This document shows positions 1 through 6,847 of a stretch of 19,454 nucleotides of DNA, in pieces (the first letter of the stretch is position 1; each line of letters begins with the position of its first letter). The notes below the pieces were generated by a model. The model was given only the letters and a program-made list of their open reading frames with translations. It was not told where the DNA came from and searched no databases. Source of the stretch: Nocardioides sp. (GTDB lineage Bacteria > Actinomycetota > Actinomycetes > Propionibacteriales > Nocardioidaceae); the NCBI GenBank assembly GCA_037045645.1, contig JBAOIH010000007.1:1-19454 (forward strand). Reading direction: 5' to 3'. A program made the translations under genes and the position numbers.

Positions 1-1
1 C

Positions 2-391
2 GATCCGGGCGACGCCGTGCTGTCGGCGATTCGTGCCGCCGACGCTTTTCTGATCGTCCAGGGGCGGCAGCACATTGCGCTCGACCGGCCGGTGACGCGC
101 ATCGGTCGGCGCATGGACAACGACATCGTCCTCGACCTGGCATCGATCAGTCGTCAACATGCCCAAATACGCTGGCGGCAACGGTACTTCGTCCTCTACG
201 ACGTGAGCCGCCACGAGCAGACGGCAGTCAACGGCATCCCGATCCGGGAGCACGTTCTGCGCCCCGGCGACGTGATCGCCCTCAGTGACGTGATGCTCGT
301 CTATGGCGAGGGGCGCGACAAACCGTTGGCCGAACTGTCGGCGGCCGTCGATGACGAACTGGACACGACAATGCTGAAGCCCTACGAATGA
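2..391 (+). CDS. FHA-domain protein (5' end outside window)
   Basis: This frame is open from the first bases of the window and ends in TGA at 389-391. The true start probably lies upstream; a GTG at 17 has no visible ribosome binding site. The product holds one forkhead-associated domain, a phosphothreonine-binding fold. The usual landmarks are visible: the IGRRMDNDIV strand, the SRQHAQI phosphopeptide-binding loop, and a TAVNG turn. No membrane segment is present in the visible part, so it is probably cytoplasmic. The stop overlaps the start of the next FHA gene in an ATGA arrangement, which implies an operon and translational coupling. Paired FHA genes of this kind often sit with cell-wall or kinase genes in Chloroflexota and Actinobacteria, but no partner is visible here. 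The FHA call is firm; the role is unknown. Confidence 0.85.
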   Translation, partial: DPGDAVLSAIRAADAFLIVQGRQHIALDRPVTRIGRRMDNDIVLDLASISRQHAQIRWRQRYFVLYDVSRHEQTAVNGIPIREHVLRPGDVIALSDVMLVYGEGRDKPLAELSAAVDDELDTTMLKPYE

Positions 392-873
392 CGACCCCCA
401 TTCTGCTGCTGTTGTTGCGAATCATCAGTGCCGTGCTGCTGCTGGCTTTCTTCGCGGCCGTCGGTTGGTATCTGCGGCAAGACCTGCGCGCCACACGTCG
501 GGCGATGACCGGGCAAGGGCCAAGCCTGGGGGCGTTGCGCGTCATTGCCAACACAGGCGAACGTCCTCACCTCGACACACTCTATGAACTCTCGCCGATG
601 ACGACGCTCGGCCGCAACAGCCGCAACACCATCGTTCTCAACGAAGGTTACGTCTCCGGCGAACACGCTTTGTTGGCCTGGCGGGATTCACAATGGTGGC
701 TGGAAGACCTCGGTAGCCGCAACGGCACGGTACTCAACGATGCGCCCCTGACCAATCCGACCGTGATTTCGGCTGGTGACGTGCTGACGATCGGCGGTGT
801 GCAGTTAAAGTTGGAGCTTCCGGGGCGACGCGAGGGGGAAAACGAGAGCGGCATACGGGATTCGAACCCGTGA
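388..873 (+). CDS. Membrane-anchored FHA-domain protein
   Basis: This protein of 161 residues starts at an ATG overlapping the upstream FHA gene by four bases. Residues 5-28 form one hydrophobic membrane segment, followed by a basic stretch (RQDLRATRR), so the C-terminal domain should face the cytoplasm. Residues 51-145 form an FHA domain with LGRNSRN (74-80), SGEH (90-93) and the DLGSRNGT turn (107-114). These are the phosphothreonine-contact positions of the family. The layout of one N-terminal helix plus a C-terminal FHA domain resembles mycobacterial FhaB, suggesting recruitment of a phosphorylated partner to the membrane. That role is inference. Oddly, the last eight or so codons and the TGA (871-873) lie inside the tRNA-Gly gene on the other strand, so the C-terminus is read from the antisense of the T-arm. 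Confidence 0.85.
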   Translation: MTTPILLLLLRIISAVLLLAFFAAVGWYLRQDLRATRRAMTGQGPSLGALRVIANTGERPHLDTLYELSPMTTLGRNSRNTIVLNEGYVSGEHALLAWRDSQWWLEDLGSRNGTVLNDAPLTNPTVISAGDVLTIGGVQLKLELPGRREGENESGIRDSNP

Positions 874-917
874 TAACAGCTTGGGAAGCTGCTGTGATAC
901 CACTTCACCAATGCCGC
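847..917 (-). tRNA. tRNA-Gly (anticodon CCC)
   Basis: The minus strand folds as a cloverleaf of about 71 bases. The acceptor stem is GCGGCAT with ATGCCGC (911-917 with 848-854). The anticodon stem GCAGC/GCTGT encloses the loop TTCCCAA, and the T-arm ACGGGTTCGAATCCCGT is standard. Anticodon CCC reads GGG glycine codons. CCA is not encoded. The 3' part overlaps the end of the convergent FHA gene. Confidence 0.95.
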
Positions 918-929
918 CTACTGACAGGC

Positions 930-958
930 ATTATATGCTGTCCGGCGTGAAGTTGCAA
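930..958 (-). promoter_or_regulatory. Sigma-70-type promoter for tRNA-Gly
   Basis: Read on the minus strand, a -35 box TTGCAA (953-958) and a perfect -10 box TATAAT (930-935) are separated by 17 bases. The -10 lies about 12 bases before the mature tRNA 5' end at 917. This is the best promoter match in the window and fits strong tRNA expression. Confidence 0.75.
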
Positions 959-972
959 GCAGTGAGGTCTTC

Positions 973-2358
973 TTACTGGGGCGGCCCGGATGGCGGCAGC
1001 GGTTGGGGCAAGCGGCGCGGCGGCGGCCGATTCTCAGTGGGGGTAGTCAGCGGCGGCCTGGCCGTTTGGGGAACGCTGCGCCGCCGGCTGCGGCGCAGCG
1101 ATTGACCAGAGTAGACGACGGCGTAGTGAACACCGGCTGTCAGGCCGAGCAGCAACCACCACAGGAACCCGGGGCGCGCACCAAGAGCCACTGCATCGAA
1201 GATGCCGAATACCCAACCAGCCAGCAGTGAACCGGCCAGCCCGGCCATCAAGCCGTAGTAGGGGTGGCGTGCGGCGCGGCGCTGGTGCAGGCGACGGTAT
1301 GTGCTCCACAATAATCCGGCGCTAATCCACCAGATAGCCACATAGCTGACCAAACCGGGTAGACCCAGGTCAAGCGCCGCTTGCAACAGGTGGTTGTGGG
1401 CGTGGCCCAGATCGACTTCGGCTGAGATGCTATACAGTGGGTAGAGGGCATGCACTACGCGGCGGAAGGCGTTGACTCCCATCCCCGTCAGGGGGAAGTC
1501 GGCAATGCCCAGCAAGGCCCGCGACCAAATCTCCAGCCGTCCGCTAAGCCCCACGGCGTCGCCCACAAGGTTTTGGTCCAAGCGATTGCCGACGTAAGCC
1601 CCCAGGGCGATTGCAGCGACCGCCAGTCCGATCGCCAGCACCAGACGCCAGCGGGGTGGAAGAAAGAGGGTTACGACCAGCAGAAGACCGGTGGCGCCGG
1701 CTAGCATCCCGCCGCGCGACAGCGTCGCCACGAGTATGAAGCCGGTGAAGAGCATGGCCGGCAGCAGCACCAGCATGGCCGGCAGGCGGGCCGGTGTAGG
1801 CCGACGCAACCCGGCCAGCAAACAGGCCAGCATGAGCGGCAAGACCCAACTCAGGGTGCCGGCCAGCTCATTGGGATTGACCATGCCACCTACCGTGCCG
1901 GGAACGCCGCCGGGCAGCGGCAACCTAACGCGCACCTGGTTGAGGTATTCGAACGGCGGCTGCCACTCCGCGCCGATTAGACCCACCCCAGCCATGAGCG
2001 TTCCCGTCAACAGGACAAAGCCGACAATCGGCCATAGGCCCCGATTGCGCCGGCCGGCAGCGGCTGTGGCGTAGAACAAGCCGATGCCCAACAGAATGCC
2101 GGCGATCTTCGGCCCACTGACCAACGGATCAAACAACATGGCGAAGCTGACACCGACCATCGCCAGCAGGAGCCAGATGGACAGGTCGTAAGGGGTAGGC
2201 GTGATCCACAGCCCCGTCGCCGCCTTGCGCACCAGCCACAGCAGGGGAATGAGTAGCAGCCCGACGCTGCCAATTCCAAACGGCAGCAGCGTCACCGGGA
2301 TGAGCAGCACAAGGATAAGCCATTCCCACTGGAGGAGCTTCTGGGCGATATTACGCAT
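973..2358 (-). CDS. O-antigen ligase family membrane protein
   Basis: This protein of 461 residues is almost entirely hydrophobic, with about ten to twelve membrane segments, and belongs to the O-antigen ligase/polymerase (Wzy_C) superfamily. Diagnostic stretches in order are NPNE (161-164), SRGG (214-217), GRLEIW (273-278), TGMGVNAF (291-298), and HAHNHLLQ (319-326) followed by LGLPGL. Family members join or polymerise undecaprenyl-linked glycans outside the membrane. In a bacterium that may lack lipopolysaccharide the substrate is more likely an exopolysaccharide or surface glycan; that is inference. The last 30 or so residues are a proline- and arginine-rich cytoplasmic-type tail. It starts at ATG 2358, has only a weak ribosome site, and stands alone between the tRNA-Gly gene and a divergent regulator. 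No glycosyltransferase neighbours are visible. Confidence 0.88.
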   Translation of the reverse strand: MRNIAQKLLQWEWLILVLLIPVTLLPFGIGSVGLLLIPLLWLVRKAATGLWITPTPYDLSIWLLLAMVGVSFAMLFDPLVSGPKIAGILLGIGLFYATAAAGRRNRGLWPIVGFVLLTGTLMAGVGLIGAEWQPPFEYLNQVRVRLPLPGGVPGTVGGMVNPNELAGTLSWVLPLMLACLLAGLRRPTPARLPAMLVLLPAMLFTGFILVATLSRGGMLAGATGLLLVVTLFLPPRWRLVLAIGLAVAAIALGAYVGNRLDQNLVGDAVGLSGRLEIWSRALLGIADFPLTGMGVNAFRRVVHALYPLYSISAEVDLGHAHNHLLQAALDLGLPGLVSYVAIWWISAGLLWSTYRRLHQRRAARHPYYGLMAGLAGSLLAGWVFGIFDAVALGARPGFLWWLLLGLTAGVHYAVVYSGQSLRRSRRRSVPQTARPPLTTPTENRPPPRRLPQPLPPSGPPQ

Positions 2359-2387
2359 CAGTATCGTGACCTGTCGCGATCATGAAC

Positions 2388-2416
2388 ATAATAGCGGCCC
2401 CGGACGCCAATCGCAA
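2388..2416 (-). promoter_or_regulatory. Putative promoter of the O-antigen-ligase-like gene
   Basis: On the minus strand TTGCGA (2411-2416) and TATTAT (2388-2393) are 17 bases apart, 30 bases before the ATG at 2358. The spacing is ideal and each box matches four or five of six consensus positions. It diverges from the promoter of the response regulator. Confidence 0.5.
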
Positions 2417-2449
2417 GCAGGATTGAGTGAAAATGGCGTTGGAATTGGG

Positions 2450-2477
2450 TTGCCTCGCGCGGGTGAGGGTCTATAAT
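2450..2477 (+). promoter_or_regulatory. Putative promoter of the response regulator gene
   Basis: A perfect TATAAT lies at 2472-2477, preceded 16 bases earlier by TTGCCT (2450-2455). The gene then has an AGGAG ribosome site at 2500-2504 and its ATG at 2510. The -10 is convincing; the -35 is only half-matched. Confidence 0.55.
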
Positions 2478-2509
2478 CGCGTCTGCCTGTAGAGGGAACA
2501 GGAGTAAAG

Positions 2510-3211
2510 ATGCCTTCGAGTCCGCTCGTCTTGCTGGTGGAGGGACACAATGCTGGTCGCGATTCCTTGCGGCCCATGCTCCTGAAGCCTGGCTATGAGG
2601 TAACGGTTGTCCACACTGGCGCCGAAGCGCTGGACTGGCTGCAAGCCCAGGCCCGCACGCCGGACCTGATCGTTTTCGATGCCTCCACGATGCGCTCGAA
2701 CGGCGTTCGCAACTGCCGGCGATTACGGCGTTCTGTCGAGCTAATCCCTATTATCCATAGCCGGGCCAGCGGTGAAGAAGAAGACCGCAGCGCTGGGGCC
2801 GACGTCTATCTGGAACGACCTTACTCAGCACGCAAGTTGCTGAACCGGACGCGCGCGCTGTTGCCGGCCGACAGCAGCCGCGAAGAGATCGTCCGCTATG
2901 GCAACATTACCCTCTTCCGCAGCAAGCGCTCTGTCGGCGTGGCCGGCAAGGGCGAGTTCATTCTAACACCCAAACTGGCCCTGCTACTGGAAACGCTCGT
3001 CCGCCAGCCGGGCACGCTGTTGACCCGCCGCCAACTGATGCAAACCGTCTGGCAAACTGACTTCGTTGGCGACACGCGCACGCTGGACGTTCACATTCGT
3101 TGGGTGCGCGAGTGCATCGAAAGCGACCCCAGTCGGCCGCAATTCCTGAAGACAGTCCGCGGCAAAGGGTACGTGCTGTTGATTCCCGCGCCGAGCGACG
3201 ACTCCGTCTAG
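2510..3211 (+). CDS. Winged-helix response regulator with degenerate receiver
   Basis: This protein of 233 residues has an N-terminal receiver-like domain (about 5-118) and a C-terminal OmpR/PhoB-type winged helix (about 127-227, with LTRRQLM and the RGKGYVLL wing). It should bind DNA as a transcription regulator. The phospho-acceptor position is kept as Asp57 in LIVFD. Other receiver residues are not: the acidic pair is Glu11-Gly12-His13, the switch position is Ser84, and the near-invariant Lys is Arg103 (ERP). Phosphorylation may therefore be weak or unused, as in atypical OmpR-family regulators. No histidine kinase gene is adjacent, so it is an orphan in this window. The ATG is supported by AGGAG six bases upstream and a TATAAT promoter. 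Its targets are unknown. Confidence 0.85.
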   Translation: MPSSPLVLLVEGHNAGRDSLRPMLLKPGYEVTVVHTGAEALDWLQAQARTPDLIVFDASTMRSNGVRNCRRLRRSVELIPIIHSRASGEEEDRSAGADVYLERPYSARKLLNRTRALLPADSSREEIVRYGNITLFRSKRSVGVAGKGEFILTPKLALLLETLVRQPGTLLTRRQLMQTVWQTDFVGDTRTLDVHIRWVRECIESDPSRPQFLKTVRGKGYVLLIPAPSDDSV

Positions 3212-3235
3212 AACGACACTCCCCATCGGAAACGC

Positions 3236-3264
3236 AAAAAAGCACCACCGTTGCCGATGGTGCT
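3236..3264 (-). terminator. Rho-independent terminator of rpsT
   Basis: A seven-base-pair stem, AGCACCA (3241-3247) with TGGTGCT (3258-3264), is followed on the minus strand by a run of six T (plus-strand A at 3236-3241). It lies about 36 bases beyond the rpsT stop. The plus strand has no T run after the stem, so it serves rpsT rather than the convergent regulator. Confidence 0.8.
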
Positions 3265-3299
3265 TGGTCAAAAACCAGTCGCGATGCTCGTCGGCGAGC

Positions 3300-3581
3300 T
3301 TACTTGCTCGGCGCCGCGGCGCGCGCCTCGGCCAGGGCAGCCATCAGGCGGCCCTTGCGCCGGGCGGCGTTGCGCGGATGAACAATGTTCTTGCCGGCCG
3401 ACTTGTCGAGCGTCGAGTAGGCTTCCCGCGCCGCCGCTTCGGCCTCATCCAGCTTGTTCTCAGCGATCAGACGCCGCACCTTCTTAACGTGGGTGCGGGC
3501 CGCAGCCCGGTAGTGACGGTTGCGCTCGGTGCGCTTTTCCGTCTGTCTGATGCGCTTCTTTGCAGATTCCGTATTAGCCAA
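3300..3581 (-). CDS. rpsT: 30S ribosomal protein S20 (bS20)
   Basis: This basic protein of 93 residues (about 87 in E. coli) begins MANTESAKKRIRQTEKR and has the helical, Lys/Arg/Ala-rich pattern of bS20, including NRHYRAAARTHVKKVRRL and the HPRNAARRKGRL segment. bS20 binds 16S rRNA early in assembly of the small subunit. The start is TTG at 3579-3581, set by a strong GGAGG eight bases upstream. A UUG start is also known in E. coli rpsT, where it takes part in autoregulation; whether that holds here is not shown. The gene stands alone and ends at a T-tract terminator. Only about 75 bases of its upstream region remain before the suspected genome junction, so its promoter may be cut off. Confidence 0.95.
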   Translation of the reverse strand: MANTESAKKRIRQTEKRTERNRHYRAAARTHVKKVRRLIAENKLDEAEAAAREAYSTLDKSAGKNIVHPRNAARRKGRLMAALAEARAAAPSK

Positions 3582-3656
3582 TTCAAATCCTCCGTCGATT
3601 ACCTCAATCGTCTCTGATTGGAGGCGTGGAGCGGGGGGAGTACAACACGTGTAGAG
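3582..3656. other. rpsT leader ending at suspected chimeric junction
   Basis: This short stretch holds the rpsT ribosome site and a T/C-rich and G-rich leader, with no gene or clear promoter. At 3656/3657 it abuts a tRNA-Asp fragment of apparently different origin. The sequence on this side of the boundary does not continue the tRNA. Confidence 0.5.
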
Positions 3657-3699
3657 CGCCGTGACAGGGCGGCGCGCTAACCAACTGCGCTACGGGGCC
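3657..3699 (-). pseudogene. Truncated tRNA-Asp (anticodon GTC), 5' part only
   Basis: On the minus strand the sequence matches the first 43 bases of an actinobacterial tRNA-Asp. It has the acceptor 5' strand GGCCCCG, the D-arm GCGCAGTTGGTTAGCGC and the anticodon arm CGCC-CTGTCAC-GGCG. After position 3657 it reads CTCTACACG instead of the expected variable loop, T-arm and acceptor 3' strand. The gene therefore cannot fold as drawn. The intact half sits downstream of tRNA-Glu on the same strand, a known actinobacterial pairing. The break is best explained by an assembly join; a real deletion or insertion is the alternative. Confidence 0.8.
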
Positions 3700-3824
3700 A
3701 GGATGAAATCTTTCTTGCTTGTGCCTCACGTGGTGAAGCGGTGGAACTCTAACCGGGCCGGACTGTTCACCCCAAATCCGCGGGTGGATCAGGGCCACAC
3801 TCTCGACCTGGCTATCGCCACTTG

Positions 3825-3897
3825 CACCCCCAACGGGATTCGAACCCGTGCTACCGCCGTGAAAGGGCGACGTCCTAGGCCGCTAGACGATGGGGGC
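3825..3897 (-). tRNA. tRNA-Glu (anticodon TTC)
   Basis: The minus strand gives a 73-base cloverleaf. The acceptor is GCCCCCA with TGGGGGT, closed by a G:T wobble at the outer pair. The anticodon loop is CTTTCAC (anticodon TTC), and the T-arm is ACGGGTTCGAATCCCGT. CCA is not encoded. It probably shares a transcript with the tRNA-Asp fragment 125 bases downstream. The spacer 3700-3824 shows no other gene. Confidence 0.95.
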
Positions 3898-4013
3898 CTT
3901 TGCTGCACCTCACGGAGCAACGGTGGCCAAGCATAGACAGAACCTGGCGCCAGTGCCGATTCCACGTCGTCGCCCGTGGGCAGGTATGGTTCTGCTCGCT
4001 CGTTCACGAGCAC

Positions 4014-4090
4014 GGCCAGGTAGCTCAGTTGGTACGAGCGTCCGACTGAAAATCGGAAGGTCGGCGGTTCGACCCCGCCCCTGGCCACCA
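4014..4090 (+). tRNA. tRNA-Phe (anticodon GAA)
   Basis: The plus strand gives a cloverleaf with acceptor GGCCAGG/CCTGGCC, D-arm GCTC/GAGC, anticodon stem TCCGA/TCGGA around CTGAAAA (anticodon GAA), and T-stem GGCGG/CCGCC. CCA is encoded at 4088-4090. It is divergent from tRNA-Glu, and the 3898-4013 spacer must hold both promoters; only a weak TATGGT at 3985-3990 is seen. The convergent methyltransferase gene ends 14 bases beyond, so no separate terminator fits between them. Confidence 0.95.
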
Positions 4091-4104
4091 CAGTTCTCGA
4101 CGCG

Positions 4105-5283
4105 TCATCGCCGGGCGATCACATAGAGCCGGGTCACCTCTGATTCACCAGCGAGCGGCCCACGCTCGTACCACTCGATCTGCGTCAGACCACAGGCACG
4201 TACGGCAGCCAGCACTGCCTCGCGCGAGTGGCAGACGTACTCCAGGTCCACCGGCTCGGCTCGCATGGGCGAGCCCGGTCGCACCTCGTCGCCGACATAC
4301 AACGCAAGCGCGAGGACACCGTCCTCGTCCAGTACGCGCGCCAGCGCACCCACCGCGACCGGGAGTTCTGACTCCGCCAGGTGGACCAGGGCGTACCACG
4401 CCGTGATCAATGCCCAGCCACGCGCAGCCGGTGGTCGCATTACCGAGCGCAGGTCGCCCACCTCGAAGGTCAGGGAGGGGTGGCGAAGCCGTGCCTGGGT
4501 CACCATCTGCTCAGACACGTCGAGCCCCACCGCGCGGGCACCGGCCGACGCCACGGTGGCGGCGACGTTGCCGAGTCCGGTGCCCACGTCCAGCGCAGGC
4601 CCCTCGGCCTCAACTGCGAGTCGCCGCAGCAGCCAGCCGTCGAAGGGCACCTCCGGCTCGTGCTCCCGGTCGGCACCGAAGGCCGCTGCCACCCGGTCGT
4701 ACGACTCGCGCACCAGCACGTCGCGTGCGTACGCACCCTCGCGCAGCACCGCCTCGCGATCAACGGTTTGCGCCGAGGCATCAGGTTCCGTGTCGGGGAC
4801 CGGTCCGAGCAGGTGGACCCATCGGTGGTCCTGCTGTCCGGCACGGCGTGACAGTTGGCGTACGAGAGGCGTGTCGCGCCCGGCAAGCGACGCGAGCACC
4901 TGCTCCACCGCCACCCGGTCCGCGAAGTGGTGCAGTCGCTCGGTGCGGGTCTTGAGCTCTCCGGGCGAGCATGCCCCGCGCAGCAGCAGCACGGTAAGAA
5001 CGGCTCGTTCCTCGACAGCGAGGGTGAGGCGCTCGTCGACGAGTTGGTGATACTTCAGCACCCGGCCGGCGGGGACGATCCGCAACCACCCACGATCCTT
5101 GAGTTCGCGACAGCGCAGTTCGAGGTCACGTGACTCGTACGCGGACACCGGGTCGCGGCTGTTGCTCTGGTTGCACGCGGTGCGCATCGCGTTGAGGGTG
5201 AGCGGATAGGTCGCCGGCACCGTGACCTGCTTCTCCAGCAGGCTGCCGAGGATCCGTTGGTCCATGGCGTCGAGCGCGTCCAT
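4105..5283 (-). CDS. DUF480 (YceH-like) and SAM methyltransferase fusion
   Basis: This protein of 392 residues appears to fuse two domains. Residues 1 to about 190 match the DUF480/YceH family, a pair of winged-helix-like units beginning MDALDAMDQRILGSLLEKQ, with the hallmark TYPLTLNA and ACNQ.SNRDPV-like segment. Residues from about 215 form a class I SAM-dependent methyltransferase. Its motif I is ALDVGTGLGN near residue 232, the acidic strand GLDVS follows, and a later strand reads ALITAWYALVHL. The substrate is unknown. I chose ATG 5283 because homology begins there; the frame stays open far upstream but that stretch is antisense-like and overlaps the FGGY kinase gene. The gene lies 19 bases after the kinase stop on the same strand, so it may be the third gene of the operon. 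No clear ribosome site is visible. Confidence 0.8.
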   Translation of the reverse strand: MDALDAMDQRILGSLLEKQVTVPATYPLTLNAMRTACNQSNSRDPVSAYESRDLELRCRELKDRGWLRIVPAGRVLKYHQLVDERLTLAVEERAVLTVLLLRGACSPGELKTRTERLHHFADRVAVEQVLASLAGRDTPLVRQLSRRAGQQDHRWVHLLGPVPDTEPDASAQTVDREAVLREGAYARDVLVRESYDRVAAAFGADREHEPEVPFDGWLLRRLAVEAEGPALDVGTGLGNVAATVASAGARAVGLDVSEQMVTQARLRHPSLTFEVGDLRSVMRPPAARGWALITAWYALVHLAESELPVAVGALARVLDEDGVLALALYVGDEVRPGSPMRAEPVDLEYVCHSREAVLAAVRACGLTQIEWYERGPLAGESEVTRLYVIARR

Positions 5284-5302
5284 GGCTGGCGAGCGTAGCG
5301 AG

Positions 5303-6847
5303 TCAGCCCGTGCGTTCTCTGGTGCCGTTGAGCCGAACGAACATCTTCTTGTTGCGTGAGTGCAGACCGGCGAACTCGGCGAAGAGACGGTCGTAGACCT
5401 CGCGGTTTCCCGCGTCGGGCCGGAACGTGCGTTCCACCGGAACCAGAGCGTGCAGTTCGTCGGCAGCGATCGCCCCGCTGGCGACTGCGAAGTAGAGCCC
5501 GCCGCCGCGCAGTCCCGCGACCAACGGATCGGCCACCCGCTCCAACGTGCGGTCGCACACGTCGGCGAGGATCTGACACCACAGATCGATGCGGGCGCCA
5601 CCGCCCAGGGTCCGGATCGGCTCGAAGCGGGTCTTGGCGACGTGTTCGGCTGCCTCGATCAGCCAACGCATGTTGAACGCGACACCTTCGAGGACCGCGC
5701 GCGCGAGCTCGGCGCGACCGGTGGCCAGGGACAGGTTGTGGAAACCGCCGCGAGCCAACCGGTCGTCGATCGGACTGCGCTCACCGGAGAGCCACGGCGT
5801 GAAGATGATGTCTCCGGAGCCGGGCACCGCGGATGCCGCCAGCGCCGCGAGGTCCTCGTACTCGATCTCCGGGGCGAACGCCGCGCGGAACCACTCCAGG
5901 GCACGGCCGGCGTTGTCCTGGTTGTTGGCGAGCAGATAGCGACCACCCACGCCGACTCCGGGTACGGCCGCCATCTGCCGGACCACGTCGGTCTTCTTCG
6001 CGGGCAACGGACAGCTGACCCACGACGACGTGCCCAGCGAGAGGTGCGGGCGATAGAGGTCCACGCACCCGGAGGCCACCGTGGCGTTGTGCAGATCGGG
6101 CATGCCGGTGACCACCTGCGCACGAGGCGAGATGCCGATCGCGGCGGCCACGTCGGGGCGTACGACTCCGAGCAACGATCCGGCGGCCACCAGGGGCGGC
6201 AGCTTCGTCGCGTCGACCCCCGCCAACGTGACCAGGGCCGGGTCGTACGCGAGTCGGTCAAGGTCGCGGTTGTCGGTCAGCCAGGCAGCGGTCATCGACA
6301 TCGAGGTCGCGCTGGCTCGGCCCGTGAACCTCATGGTCAGGTAGTCGACCGGCTCCAGGAACCATCTGGCCCGGGCCATCACCTCCGGGCGGTCGTGGAT
6401 CAGGTGCAGCATGTGCGCCACCGGGTCGCAGCCGGACGCGGACGGGATGCCGCCCGAGCGACGCAGCCAGGTCGCCAGCGCTTTGGGCGCATACCCGGCG
6501 ATGGGTCCGCCGAAGCGCTCCCGGCTGTGTTCGGAACCGCGGTCGTCGCTCCACATCAGGCACTCTGCGACCGGCCGACCCTCGTCGTCGACGGGCACCG
6601 TGCTGGCCCACTGACCGGTCACCGCAACGCCGACGACGGCGCTCCCGTCGACACCTCCCTCGACGATCCCCCGCCGGGCGGCACCCGTAATCGTCTGCCA
6701 CCACTCCTCTGGGTCCTGCTCGGCGGCGCCGCCGAGCACGTCACCGCGCTCGTACGTCCACCACACCGGCTCCCCACGCAAGGTGACGTACCCGACCTTC
6801 GGGCCGCCGCTGCCCAGGTCGATCGCGAGGACCAGCGGATCTCTCAT
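5303..6847 (-). CDS. FGGY-family carbohydrate kinase
   Basis: This protein of 514 residues, normal for the family, transfers phosphate from ATP to a sugar, polyol or related compound in the cytoplasm. The N-terminal ATP-binding loop reads AIDLGSGGPKVG (residues 8-19; commoner forms have DLGTSS). The probable catalytic base lies in TGMPDLHN near residue 251. The C-terminal FGGY domain has TLGGGARIDLWCQ near 412-424. It resembles xylulokinase-like members, but the substrate cannot be read from the sequence. Its ATG (6845-6847) overlaps the TGA of the upstream lyase-like gene as ATGA, so the two are translationally coupled and probably act in one pathway. No ribosome site is seen, in keeping with coupling. 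Confidence 0.88.
   Translation of the reverse strand: MRDPLVLAIDLGSGGPKVGYVTLRGEPVWWTYERGDVLGGAAEQDPEEWWQTITGAARRGIVEGGVDGSAVVGVAVTGQWASTVPVDDEGRPVAECLMWSDDRGSEHSRERFGGPIAGYAPKALATWLRRSGGIPSASGCDPVAHMLHLIHDRPEVMARARWFLEPVDYLTMRFTGRASATSMSMTAAWLTDNRDLDRLAYDPALVTLAGVDATKLPPLVAAGSLLGVVRPDVAAAIGISPRAQVVTGMPDLHNATVASGCVDLYRPHLSLGTSSWVSCPLPAKKTDVVRQMAAVPGVGVGGRYLLANNQDNAGRALEWFRAAFAPEIEYEDLAALAASAVPGSGDIIFTPWLSGERSPIDDRLARGGFHNLSLATGRAELARAVLEGVAFNMRWLIEAAEHVAKTRFEPIRTLGGGARIDLWCQILADVCDRTLERVADPLVAGLRGGGLYFAVASGAIAADELHALVPVERTFRPDAGNREVYDRLFAEFAGLHSRNKKMFVRLNGTRERTG

Noticed and set aside
3657..3699. tRNA-Asp fragment as an attachment site of an integrated element
   Set aside because: Integrases normally leave a complete tRNA and a direct repeat at the other end. 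No integrase or second copy of the fragment is visible, and both flanks hold housekeeping genes.
5284..5601. Apparent 5' extension of the DUF480-methyltransferase gene
   Set aside because: The extra stretch overlaps the end of the FGGY kinase on the same strand and looks like frame noise. DUF480 homology starts at ATG 5283.
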